Of a DNA stretch of 32,128 nt, positions 21,289 through 29,500 are shown piece after piece. Origin of the DNA: an uncultured Lachnospiraceae bacterium (GTDB lineage Bacteria; Bacillota; Clostridia; Lachnospirales; Lachnospiraceae); NCBI GenBank assembly GCA_947586255.1, contig CANPXP010000034.1, positions 1 to 32,128 on the forward strand, in the 5' to 3' direction. Each line of letters begins with the position of its first letter. Within the stretch, counting starts at the first letter, position 1. The translations under genes and the position numbers were made by a program. Under the pieces are notes generated by a model. That model had not been told where the DNA came from. It was given only the letters and a program-made list of their open reading frames with translations, and made no database searches.

Positions 21289-22478
21289 AGATACTGTTTA
21301 TCGAGTGGAAAAGCTTCGGAAACGAAGACATCACGGAAGCCTTCACCGCAGAGGGGCACGAGGTTGTGCGCTTTCCCTTCTCCAACAGGGACGCCCGGCG
21401 CGACGACGAGGTCGCCCGCGAACTGACCGGGGCGCTTCATCACGGGACGCCGGACGTCGTCTTCTCCTTCAACTACTTCCCCGTCATCTCCAACGTGTGC
21501 AGGAAGGAAAATATCCGCTATATCTCCTGGATCTACGACAGTCCCTATGTGATGCTCTACTCCTACACCGTCGCCAATCCCTGCAATACCATCTATATCT
21601 TCGACAGAGAACTCTATCTGGAATTCCACAACGCCGGCATAGAGACAGTGCGCTATCTCCCCATGGCGGCCAATACCGACAGGCTGGATCGGCTGACGGC
21701 GCAGGCCGAGGACGCAGGCTCATCCGGCGGCAGTACGGCGGCCGAAGGACGCGCTGCTCACCTGTATGACGTCTCTTTCGTCGGTTCCCTCTACACCGAA
21801 GAGCACAACTTCTTCGACCGTATGACAGACCTGTCAGATTATACGAAAGGCTATCTGGACGCCATCATGACCGCCCAGATGAAAATACAGGGCTACAACT
21901 TCATTCAGGAGTCGCTCTCCCCCATCATGGGCGACCTCTACCGGGCGTTGCCGATGGACCCCAATCCCGACGGCGTGGAATCCAGAGAATATCTCTACGC
22001 CCAGTATGTAATCAACCGCAAGATCACGGGGCTGGAGCGTCAGGAACTGATCCGCGCGGTGTCGGAGCGTTTTCACTTCGACCTCTTCACGCCCAACCAA
22101 AACTTCACTCTGCCGAACCTCACCAACCACGGCACGACGGACTACTACACCCAAATGCCGCTCGTGTTCCGGCGAAGCCGAATCAACCTCAACATCTCTC
22201 TCAGGAGCATCAGGAGCGGCATCCCGCTGCGCGCCTTCGATATCCTCGGCAGCGGCGGCTTCCTGCTGAGCAATTATCAGGCGGATTTTCTGGACGACTT
22301 CGTGCCGGGGGAAGACTTCGATTACTATGAGAGCCAAGAGGACCTTCTGAACAAGATCGGCTATTATCTGTCACATGAGGATGAGCGCGCCGCCATCGCC
22401 AGAAACGGCCACGACAAAGTCGCCGCCCGCCACACGTTCCGGCACAGGGTGCGGGAGATGCTGGCGGAACTGCAATAG
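21285..22478 (+). CDS. CgeB/DUF3880-type glycosyltransferase
   Basis: A 397-residue GT-B-like protein. The N-terminal half (MKILFIEWKSFGNEDI, VVFSFNYFPVISNVC, YISWIYDSPYVMLYS, IYIFDRELYLEF) is the DUF3880 pattern. After a low-complexity Ser/Gly insertion near residues 140-155, VSFVGSLYTEEHNFFDRM opens the second half, which contains RSRINLNISLRSIRSGIPLR and DILGSGGFLLSNYQADF, the nucleotide-sugar binding region of CgeB-like family 1 enzymes. It ends with a helical cap. It starts by ATGA overlap with the DtxR gene. It is one of five CgeB-type modules in this window and is closest to the C-terminal half of the 771-residue protein at 23596. Substrate unknown. Confidence 0.85.
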   Translation: MKILFIEWKSFGNEDITEAFTAEGHEVVRFPFSNRDARRDDEVARELTGALHHGTPDVVFSFNYFPVISNVCRKENIRYISWIYDSPYVMLYSYTVANPCNTIYIFDRELYLEFHNAGIETVRYLPMAANTDRLDRLTAQAEDAGSSGGSTAAEGRAAHLYDVSFVGSLYTEEHNFFDRMTDLSDYTKGYLDAIMTAQMKIQGYNFIQESLSPIMGDLYRALPMDPNPDGVESREYLYAQYVINRKITGLERQELIRAVSERFHFDLFTPNQNFTLPNLTNHGTTDYYTQMPLVFRRSRINLNISLRSIRSGIPLRAFDILGSGGFLLSNYQADFLDDFVPGEDFDYYESQEDLLNKIGYYLSHEDERAAIARNGHDKVAARHTFRHRVREMLAELQ

Positions 22479-22537
22479 AACAGACACGCCGGACACTTCC
22501 CATAGATTTCCCCGGCGGAATGTGGTAGGATAATGAC

Positions 22538-23632
22538 ATGGAAACGAAAAAAACTCACCCGATATCCGTATGCATCATAACCAAAAACGAGGAGACCCGC
22601 ATCGAACGCTGCCTGGCCTCCCTCAAGCCTTACGGCTTCGAGATCGTCGTGGTGGACACCGGCTCCACCGACCGCACCAGAGAGATCGCGGCCCGCTATG
22701 CCGACAAGCTGCTGGACTTCATCTGGTGTGACGATTTCTCCGCGGCGAGGAACTTCTCACTGGAACACGCTTCCAACGATTATGTGCTGATCCTCGACTG
22801 CGACGAGACCGTGCTCTCACTGGACGCTACGGCCGTCGACGCCCTGATTGGCGCCCACCCGGACGCGGTGGGACTGATCGCGCGGGACAATCACTATACC
22901 TCCAACGGGACGGACAGCGTCTATCAGGACCGCGTGGAACGTCTCTTCCACAGGCGGCAGTATCACTATGAATCTCCCATTCACGAACAGGTCACCAACA
23001 ACCGCACCGGCATGGCATACGAGAGTTATGATCTGCCCGTCACGGTCGATCACAGCGGCTATACCGGCACGCAGGAGGAACTGCGGGCCAAGGTGGAGCG
23101 CAACAATGCGCTGCTGCTGCAGGAACTGCAGAAAACTCCCGCCGATCCCTATCTCTATTTTCAGATCGGACAGTCCTACAACATGATCTGCGACTACGAG
23201 AACGCCTACGACTACTACCGGCAGGCGCTGGGCTTTGAGACCGATCCGCGGGAAGAATGGGTTCAGATGCTGATCATCGCCTACGCCAACGCTCTGCTCC
23301 ACACAGGCCGCGAGGCGGAAGCCCTGCAGCTTCGCGCGGTCTACGACGATTTCGCCTTCACCGCCGACTTCTTCTGCATGATGGGGCGCGTCTACCTGGC
23401 TAACGGCCAGTACCTCAACGCCATGATGGAATTTGTCAAGGCGATCCACTGTCCCGTGGCGAGGGAAAAAGGCGTCAACAGCTTCATCCCCACCTACAAC
23501 ATGGGACTGATCAACGAAATGATGGGCGACATCCCCGCGGCGCTGACCCACTACCGCAACTGCGGCGATTTTCCGATGGCATTGGAGAAAGTCGCTCAGC
23601 TGGAGAACAGCCTGTCCAATCCCCGCTCATAG
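22538..23632 (+). CDS. GT2 glycosyltransferase with C-terminal TPR repeats
   Basis: The third GT2-TPR paralogue, 364 residues. It has HPISVCIITKNEETRIERCL, VVDTGSTDRTREIA, CDDFSAARNFS and the metal site DCDETV, in which Glu-Thr-Val replaces the Glu-Tyr-Leu of its two relatives. TPR-like pairs follow from about residue 200 (YFQIGQSYNMICDYENAYDYY, MGRVYLANGQYLNAMMEF). A 59-base gap separates it from the CgeB-type gene, with a GGTAGGATA stretch before the ATG. Its 3' end overlaps the convergent gene at 23596 by 37 bases, tail to tail. It is likely cotranscribed with the upstream genes. Acceptor and donor unknown. Confidence 0.88.
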   Translation: METKKTHPISVCIITKNEETRIERCLASLKPYGFEIVVVDTGSTDRTREIAARYADKLLDFIWCDDFSAARNFSLEHASNDYVLILDCDETVLSLDATAVDALIGAHPDAVGLIARDNHYTSNGTDSVYQDRVERLFHRRQYHYESPIHEQVTNNRTGMAYESYDLPVTVDHSGYTGTQEELRAKVERNNALLLQELQKTPADPYLYFQIGQSYNMICDYENAYDYYRQALGFETDPREEWVQMLIIAYANALLHTGREAEALQLRAVYDDFAFTADFFCMMGRVYLANGQYLNAMMEFVKAIHCPVAREKGVNSFIPTYNMGLINEMMGDIPAALTHYRNCGDFPMALEKVAQLENSLSNPRS

Positions 23633-25911
23633 GAGAAAAGTTCTTCCGCCCTCCTCCTTCCGGCCGCGGCGACCGCCCTGCGCTCCTCCTCGTGCGCCAG
23701 ATAATATTCTATCTTCTCCACACACTCGTCGCTGCTGCCAAACAGCGCCAACTCCTCCCCATCCCTGAAATATTCTTCCAGTTCCGGCTGTCTGTTGCTC
23801 AGGACGAACCCGCCGCACGCCATGATATCCAGCACGCGCAGTGGAATGCCCGACCGTATGGAGCGCAGCGAGATATTGAGATTGATCCTGCTGCCCGCAA
23901 AGACGAGCGGCATCTGCGTGCGGTAATCCACCCTGCCCTGATTGGCGCTGTGAAGCGCCGCGCTCCCCGCGGTGTCCGATCCGGTGTACAGCCGGAAATC
24001 ATGACCGCCCGCGGCGATCCGCTCGAGCAGCCTCCGCCTCTCCTCCACCGTCACCTTCTTCTCCAGAACGGCCGCCAGCAGGATATCCTCCGCTTTGGCG
24101 AAGTAATCTTCCCCCAACATCAGCCCCTCCCTCTCCATCGCAGTCTGCACCGCGCGCAGGTCGATCTCGCCCGCTGCAAGCGCCGGCCGCAGATAATCCG
24201 TATCGTAACAGAAGCACTGTCTGTCTATCAGTCGGTCCAACACGCGCCGATCCGTCTCTTCCAGCACTTCGTCATAGTAGTCATGCTCGCCCGTATACAG
24301 CGAACCCACGAAGGACACGTCGCAGAGCGGCTCGGTCTGCCGTCCGGCAGCCCCGGCAAAATAATCTGCATCCGCCGAAAGCGGCGCATGGAATACGGTG
24401 GAGACGCCGTAATCCTCCCTGAGACGCCGCACCATCTCTCTGTCAAAAATCCCGATGTGGTTACAGGGCAGCGCGATCTGCTTTGCGTACAGCGTAAAAT
24501 GCGGGCAGTCATACACCCATGCATAATAAGGTATCTTGCAGGTATCACAGATCATCGAGAGGATGGGGAAATAATTAAAAGAGATCACGCCCGTGACGTG
24601 CTGCGCGTGGAGATAAGGGATCATGTCCGCCGCCAGCTCCAGATCCCTCGTATAATGCCTGCAGGGCCTGTCGTAGACGACGACTTCCCGCCCGGTCCGG
24701 CGCAGAGCGTCCGCCAGCGCCTCCTCATTGTTGGCATGCCACGAGTACAACAGCAGCCGGCCGGCCGCCGCGCTGCGCCCCGTGTCCGCAATCAGGCGCC
24801 ACCACTTCTCCCGCACCGCCTGCCGCGCATAGACACAGCTGTCCGTCAGCTCGTCCAGACAGGCGGCCGTCAGTCTCCCCTCCGCACACATCTGCAGGAA
24901 AAGCGAATCCTGCTGCTCGATGCCGTACTCCAGACGGTGCAGTCCGAACCTAACCTCCGTATATCGGTCGAGCAGCGCCTGATAATCCGCACAGTCCGCC
25001 CAGAACACTTCCCTGCCGTAGGCCTTCATCTCCGCGTTCCAGACCGCCATGAGCTGTCTGGCCACAGAACTCTCGCTGAACCGCAGACCGGCGTCATAGG
25101 CTTCCTGAATCATCTGCAGCGCCTCGCCGAAACGCCGCTCCTCCATCAGCCCCGGAAGCGCCCTCAGAATCTCCGCGGGCGCCTCATAGATCTGTGAGGA
25201 GGACCGGCCCAGATCTTCCTCCCGATAGAGAAAGCCCAGCTCCGCATAGGCTTCGCAGAAGATCTTCCTGTTCTCGTTGTAACGGCCCAGCTTGCTGTAA
25301 CCGCAGTCATGCAGACACCACGGGCTCTCCTGATAGGGAACCGCCACCCGATACCCGTGCTTATAGAATTCCAGCGACTGCGAGACATCATAGAAATCCC
25401 ATCCGTGCAGGATATCGTCGCGCCACGGGATATCGTACTGCGTCGCCATGAACATGCCGTCGATGGCCGCGACTTCCCACAGTCCTTCCGTCGCTGTTCC
25501 CTGATAATTGATATCGACCTCGCTGAATGAATTCCAGCCCCTCGTCCGCCCTCTGTTCCACGCCTTCCACATGATGCCGTCGCGGCGCAGTTCCGAGCCG
25601 CCCACCACGCCGAGCATACCGACGTCGGGATGCTCGGTGAAGATGTCGATGAGGCTGTGGAGCAGCGTCGGGCAGATCAGGAAGGTATCGTGATGAATAT
25701 AGATCTTGTACTTTGCGTCCGAGCGCGCCATCGCCTCATTGTAGGCCGCCGTCATGGACGACGCCCCCTCGACGCATGTCCACGAGAGCGTATAGCCGTC
25801 TGGCACTTCCAGCTGCCGGATATAGCGCAGGCACTCGTCCCTGTATGCCGCATTGTTGCTGGCCGCGATAATCTCTATCTTACGCGTGTCCGTCCCGGTA
25901 TTCCCGCACAT
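23596..25911 (-). CDS. Multidomain glycosyltransferase: StrF-like GT2, linker, CgeB/DUF3880 GT
   Basis: A 771-residue fusion. Residues about 10-225 are a StrF-like GT2 domain (Glyco_tranf_2_5 type): KIEIIAASNNAAYRDECL, SSMTAAYNEAM, the acidic IHHDTFL, AIDGMFMATQYDIPW and PWCLHDCGY. Residues about 230-385 are a helical linker containing LLDRYTEVRFGLHRLEYGI. Residues about 390-771 are a CgeB-type GT with SWHANNEEALADAL, ISFNYFPILSMIC, YYAWVYDCPHFTLY, VSFVGSLYTGEHDYYDEV, and SRINLNISLRSIRSGIPLR. The first two parts have stand-alone homologues in the two genes just upstream. The start overlaps the upstream gene by 32 bases and has GAGGAG in front. Two catalytic modules imply two consecutive sugar additions. 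Confidence 0.87.
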   Translation of the reverse strand: MCGNTGTDTRKIEIIAASNNAAYRDECLRYIRQLEVPDGYTLSWTCVEGASSMTAAYNEAMARSDAKYKIYIHHDTFLICPTLLHSLIDIFTEHPDVGMLGVVGGSELRRDGIMWKAWNRGRTRGWNSFSEVDINYQGTATEGLWEVAAIDGMFMATQYDIPWRDDILHGWDFYDVSQSLEFYKHGYRVAVPYQESPWCLHDCGYSKLGRYNENRKIFCEAYAELGFLYREEDLGRSSSQIYEAPAEILRALPGLMEERRFGEALQMIQEAYDAGLRFSESSVARQLMAVWNAEMKAYGREVFWADCADYQALLDRYTEVRFGLHRLEYGIEQQDSLFLQMCAEGRLTAACLDELTDSCVYARQAVREKWWRLIADTGRSAAAGRLLLYSWHANNEEALADALRRTGREVVVYDRPCRHYTRDLELAADMIPYLHAQHVTGVISFNYFPILSMICDTCKIPYYAWVYDCPHFTLYAKQIALPCNHIGIFDREMVRRLREDYGVSTVFHAPLSADADYFAGAAGRQTEPLCDVSFVGSLYTGEHDYYDEVLEETDRRVLDRLIDRQCFCYDTDYLRPALAAGEIDLRAVQTAMEREGLMLGEDYFAKAEDILLAAVLEKKVTVEERRRLLERIAAGGHDFRLYTGSDTAGSAALHSANQGRVDYRTQMPLVFAGSRINLNISLRSIRSGIPLRVLDIMACGGFVLSNRQPELEEYFRDGEELALFGSSDECVEKIEYYLAHEEERRAVAAAGRRRAEELFSYERGLDRLFSS

Positions 25912-26551
25912 ATTTCTGCCTCTCCTCCTCGTAGTCCCTCAGACTGATGAAACCGCAGTCATGGACACACCACGGGGCGTCCATCCGCGGCACGGCCACC
26001 CGGTACCCGCGCCGGATAAATTCCATACTCTGCGACGCGTCATAGAAATCCCAGCGCGTGAACAGATCTTCCCGCCACGGGATATCGTACTGTGTCATCA
26101 TGATAAAGCCGTCGATCGCTTCCACTTCCAGATGATCCTGTGCCGTCACGTTCTCGATCCGATTCATCAGAAGCTCCGTCTCATAGATATGCGTCTCATA
26201 GAGCATACCGTAGCGGTCCGCGTCCCACATGACGCCGGAAGGCGGCATGCGACGGACGCCTATGTTGCCAAGCATGCCGATCTCCGGATGCCGCCCGAAC
26301 AGCGCCAGCATATCCCGTATCAGATAACGGTTGACGATGAAAGTATCCTGGTGCAGATACACCTTGTACCTGGCGTCCGAACACCGCATCGCCTCATTGT
26401 ATCCCGCCGTCATGGAACGGGCGTCCTCCACCGTGAGGATGTCCGCCGCATACCCTTCCGGGACATACAGGCGGCGGATATAGAACATACACTCCTCCGC
26501 GTAGAGCGGATCGTTGGTACACATGATAAAGCAGATCTCTTTGTCGTTCAT
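25880..26551 (-). CDS. StrF-like GT2-family glycosyltransferase
   Basis: A 223-residue single-domain enzyme homologous to the first domain of the 771-residue protein downstream. It has EICFIMCTNDPLYAEECM, RSMTAGYNEAMRCSDARYKV, the acidic motif LHQDTF, EAIDGFIMMTQYDIPWREDL and WCVHDCGFISL, all aligned with that protein. This resembles the Glyco_tranf_2_5 (StrF) family. It starts by a four-base ATGA overlap with the gene at 26548, and its end overlaps the 771-residue gene by 32 bases, so the three are translationally linked. It lacks a linker or second GT module of its own. Substrate unknown. Confidence 0.8.
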   Translation of the reverse strand: MNDKEICFIMCTNDPLYAEECMFYIRRLYVPEGYAADILTVEDARSMTAGYNEAMRCSDARYKVYLHQDTFIVNRYLIRDMLALFGRHPEIGMLGNIGVRRMPPSGVMWDADRYGMLYETHIYETELLMNRIENVTAQDHLEVEAIDGFIMMTQYDIPWREDLFTRWDFYDASQSMEFIRRGYRVAVPRMDAPWCVHDCGFISLRDYEEERQKYVREYRDGHA

Positions 26552-26943
26552 ACGCCCCTGACCACCTTCAGCACTTCTTCCCTGTGCACGACGCTGTAAG
26601 TCACCGCCGCCAGCAATTCATACGCCGATACCTTCCACTCCGCCATGAAGCGATAAAACTCATCCAACCCGTCCTCCGTGAACCCGAAGTCGATACGGCG
26701 CAGGTAGAATTTCAGCCGCGTGTAGCGGTCGGTCAGCGCATCCAGGTTCTCCGCCTTGGAGAAAAGGGACGGCTGTCCCGCCTGGCTTTCCTTCTCATGC
26801 ACTTCGCACAGATAACAGACCATAGACAGCCTGTTATCCTGCTCCGTCGTCTCCTTATGCGCAAGAAGGAGCGGTTTGATCTCGTCATACCGCCCGGCCT
26901 GCAGCAGCATATCCACCTGTTTTCGCAGCTGTTCCGTATCCAT
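26548..26943 (-). CDS. Stand-alone linker-domain protein of the glycosyltransferase operon
   Basis: A 131-residue protein with no catalytic motif. I place the start at 26943, where GGGAGAGGA precedes the ATG; an in-frame ATG six codons upstream (26961) lacks a ribosome binding site. It is helical and charged. The segment DRYTRLKFYLRRIDFGFTED matches DRYTEVRFGLHRLEYGIEQQ in the middle of the 771-residue GT two genes downstream, and the following helices also align. So it is a free version of that linker. I know of no function for it; being translationally coupled to a GT domain that lacks such a linker, it may be its separate partner or acceptor-binding subunit. Confidence 0.7.
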   Translation of the reverse strand: MDTEQLRKQVDMLLQAGRYDEIKPLLLAHKETTEQDNRLSMVCYLCEVHEKESQAGQPSLFSKAENLDALTDRYTRLKFYLRRIDFGFTEDGLDEFYRFMAEWKVSAYELLAAVTYSVVHREEVLKVVRGV

Positions 26944-26969
26944 ACGGCCATCCTCTCCCATCGGCTTGT

Positions 26970-28184
26970 CTATTGCGTCTGCTCTTCCGCGCCCTCTACC
27001 CAGGCCAGAAGCCGCCTGAATTTGCTCTTCAGATCATAACAGGTCAGCACCTTCTGCTGTCCGTTCTGCATGATCCTCCTCCGCTCTTCCTCGTGCGTCA
27101 GGTAATAGTCCACCTTTTCAAACAGTTCTTCCGGCGTCCGGAACATGACGATCTCCTTATCTTCCTCAAAGATCTCCGCCGTCTCCGCACAGTAACTGCT
27201 CATCATGAAACCGCCCGCGGCCATCACTTCCATGACCCGCTGCGACGTGCCGCCCTCGATGCCCTTCAGGGCTATATGCAGATTGATTCGGCTTCCGGCA
27301 TACACCATGCCCGCCGCCTCTCCCGCAGCCACCGGCGGCATGACCCTGACGTTCCCCAGCATGGAACAGTCCGTCCCCTTACGGGTGTACAGAGTCACAT
27401 CATGCTCCTCCGCCAGCGTCCGCAGCAGGATCGTGCGCTCGATATTGGCTACCTTCCTGATGAGGAAATTCTGTTCAAAATAATCCAGATCCTCCATATC
27501 CGAGATATTGGGGATCTTGAAATCCTGACTGTTGAGCCGGATATAATCGATGATCTCCTGCCCCGTCTTGCCGTAGATGCGATTGACGCCGTCCCACCGA
27601 AAAGCCGCCTCCTCGAAGATGCTCTCGAAATAGGTCCGGATCGCGGGCGGTATCTTGTCCAGATTCTCATCGTACAGGTTCCTGTCATACAGTTGTCCCA
27701 CAAAACTGACGTCATGGATATATCTGCGGCTCCCGTAACGCTTCAAGCGCTTCTCGTTCCACTTGCGAAACTGATCCGCATCGATGGCCAGCGGCTGGTA
27801 CAGCACATGGGGGATCCCCGCCTCCTTCCACCGCGCGCAGTCCAGCCTGTCGAACGTGGTGTACCAGCAGTTGTCCAGTCTGCCGTAAGGCGTATACACC
27901 TTCGGATAAGGCGCGTCCCAGATATAACAGATATACTTGACACCCGCGTCATATGCCGCGATCGCCGCGCTGAGCACGAGGTGAATCGAGAACAGGTGCG
28001 TGATCCCCTGCGCCTTGATATACGCCGACAGCCGATAGACCATCTCCTCCGTCACCTGATTCGTATTCTTGATCTCGCCGTAGTAGGAAACCTCCACGCC
28101 CAGCTTTCTCATCACGCCGGCAAAGACCTCTACCGCGCCCTTAGACCCACCGTCTATGACAAGTATCTTCATCTTCTTCTCCAT
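26970..28184 (-). CDS. CgeB/DUF3880-type glycosyltransferase
   Basis: A 404-residue GT-B-like enzyme, closely related to the gene directly upstream. It has MKILVIDGGSKGAVEVF, THLFSIHLVLSAAIAAYDAG, YICYIWDAPYPKVYTPYGRL, VSFVGQLYDRNLYDENL, RWDGVNRIYGKTGQEI, and the conserved donor-binding SRINLHIALKGIEGGTSQRV with AAGGFMMSSY. I place the start at 28184, where the ATG shares one base with the upstream stop (TGATG) and GGGTGG lies seven bases before; an ATG at 28172, giving MKIL directly like its paralogue, is nearly as good. It uses the same kind of acceptor or donor as its neighbour, judged by the high similarity. Substrate unknown. Confidence 0.85.
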   Translation of the reverse strand: MEKKMKILVIDGGSKGAVEVFAGVMRKLGVEVSYYGEIKNTNQVTEEMVYRLSAYIKAQGITHLFSIHLVLSAAIAAYDAGVKYICYIWDAPYPKVYTPYGRLDNCWYTTFDRLDCARWKEAGIPHVLYQPLAIDADQFRKWNEKRLKRYGSRRYIHDVSFVGQLYDRNLYDENLDKIPPAIRTYFESIFEEAAFRWDGVNRIYGKTGQEIIDYIRLNSQDFKIPNISDMEDLDYFEQNFLIRKVANIERTILLRTLAEEHDVTLYTRKGTDCSMLGNVRVMPPVAAGEAAGMVYAGSRINLHIALKGIEGGTSQRVMEVMAAGGFMMSSYCAETAEIFEEDKEIVMFRTPEELFEKVDYYLTHEEERRRIMQNGQQKVLTCYDLKSKFRRLLAWVEGAEEQTQ

Positions 28185-29368
28185 CACGATTCCACCCAAT
28201 CCATGATCTTCTTGATCGTCCTGTCGTAAGTGTAGCAGTCGAGCACCCTCTTCTGCCCCCTTCTCGCGATCGCCTGGCGCTCCTTCTCATGGCGCAGATA
28301 ATATCCCACCTTGTCGAACAGTTCTTCCGGCGATTTGAACATGACGATCTCCTTATCCTCCTCGAAGATCTCCGCCGTCTCCGGGCCGTAGCTGCTAAGC
28401 ATGAAACCGCCGGCGCCCAGCACGTCCATGACCCGCTGCGGCGTGCCACCCTCGATCCCTTTCAGGGAAATGTTCAGGTTGATCCTGCTCCCCGCAAACA
28501 GCAGGGCCGACGCGTCCCCGGGGAAGACCGGCGGGCCGACCTGTACCTTCCCCAGGAGCGCCGGATCCACCTTGCTGGACGTGTGCAGCCACACGGAATA
28601 TGTCTCCGCCAGCGTGTTCAGCACCGCGATCCGCTCGATATTGGCGATCTTGCGCACCAGATAAAACCGCTCGAACGCCGTCACGTCGTCGATGTCCAGA
28701 TTCGTCTCAATGGTGAAATCCTGACTGCACAGACGGATATAGTCCAACAGTTCCTGACTCGTCTTGCCGTAGATGCGGTTGACGCCGTCCCACCGGAAGG
28801 CCGCCTCCGCAAAGATGCTCTCGAAATAGCGCCGCATATCGTCGGGGATCGAGGGGAGATTTTTGTCATAGTCATTGTTCTCGTACAGCCGCCCCAGAAA
28901 ACACACGTCATGCATATAACCGCCCCGCAGCGCGGCCGCCGTCTTGCGGTTCCACACCCTCTGCAGCTCCGCGTCCACCGCCAGCGGCGTGTACATGACA
29001 TTCCTGATGCCGGAAGCCCGGAACCGCTCGCAGTCCAGCCTGTCGAAGAGCGCATAATAGCAGCGGCTCAGTCTGCCGAAGGGCGAATAGAGCCTGACGT
29101 AAGGCGCGTCCCAGATATAGGCAATGTACTTCACATCGACCCTGTCCGACACCACGGCGCAGATATTGACAAGATGCACGGAGATCATGTGCGTGACGCC
29201 GTGCTCCTTCACCGTCCCTGCCAGCTTGTCGATGTCCTCGTCATTGAGCCGGAACAGATCCAGTTCCGCCGGATAGATCTCCGTCTCATAGCCCAGTCTG
29301 TCGAGCGCGCGCAAGATGCTCCGGCCCGTGTCCGGTTCTTCTCCGATATTGATACCCAGGATCTTCAT
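28184..29368 (-). CDS. CgeB/DUF3880-type glycosyltransferase
   Basis: First gene of the minus-strand glycosyltransferase operon, 394 residues. It has MKILGINIGEEPDTGRSIL, THMISVHLVNICAVVSDRV, YIAYIWDAPYVRLYSPFGRL, VCFLGRLYENNDYDKNL, RWDGVNRIYGKTSQELL, and SRINLNISLKGIEGGTPQRV followed by GAGGFMLSSYGPETAEIF. Much of the second half is identical to the next gene, so the two are tandem duplicates. GGAAGGAGAGGG precedes the ATG, and a SigA promoter lies just upstream at 29431-29459. The family members use nucleotide-activated sugars; which sugar is not evident. Confidence 0.86.
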   Translation of the reverse strand: MKILGINIGEEPDTGRSILRALDRLGYETEIYPAELDLFRLNDEDIDKLAGTVKEHGVTHMISVHLVNICAVVSDRVDVKYIAYIWDAPYVRLYSPFGRLSRCYYALFDRLDCERFRASGIRNVMYTPLAVDAELQRVWNRKTAAALRGGYMHDVCFLGRLYENNDYDKNLPSIPDDMRRYFESIFAEAAFRWDGVNRIYGKTSQELLDYIRLCSQDFTIETNLDIDDVTAFERFYLVRKIANIERIAVLNTLAETYSVWLHTSSKVDPALLGKVQVGPPVFPGDASALLFAGSRINLNISLKGIEGGTPQRVMDVLGAGGFMLSSYGPETAEIFEEDKEIVMFKSPEELFDKVGYYLRHEKERQAIARRGQKRVLDCYTYDRTIKKIMDWVES

Positions 29369-29430
29369 GTCCCTCTCCTTCCGACTGCCCCGGTAAATAA
29401 GTTTTGGGGTCGCATTTTTCTTCTCTTTCC

Positions 29431-29459
29431 AGTATAATGGAAGATGTGGAAAATGTAAA
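29431..29459 (-). promoter_or_regulatory. SigA promoter of the minus-strand glycosyltransferase operon
   Basis: Minus-strand TTTACA (29454-29459), 17 bases, TATACT (29431-29436). Start point near 29424. On the plus strand the same bases contain TATAAT (29433-29438), probably the -10 for the divergent DUF4422 gene, although no good -35 is present for it, so the two promoters would overlap. Confidence 0.7.
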
Positions 29460-29500
29460 ACAATTCATGCCGTCGCAGACAGACAAGAAAGGAGCCTGCT

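Noticed and set aside
23692..29437. Several long plus-strand frames (23692-25197, 26973-28229, 28289-29437) opposite the minus-strand glycosyltransferases
   Set aside because: They are rich in Arg/His/Pro, lack ribosome binding sites and domain motifs, and lie wholly over genes with clear family motifs.
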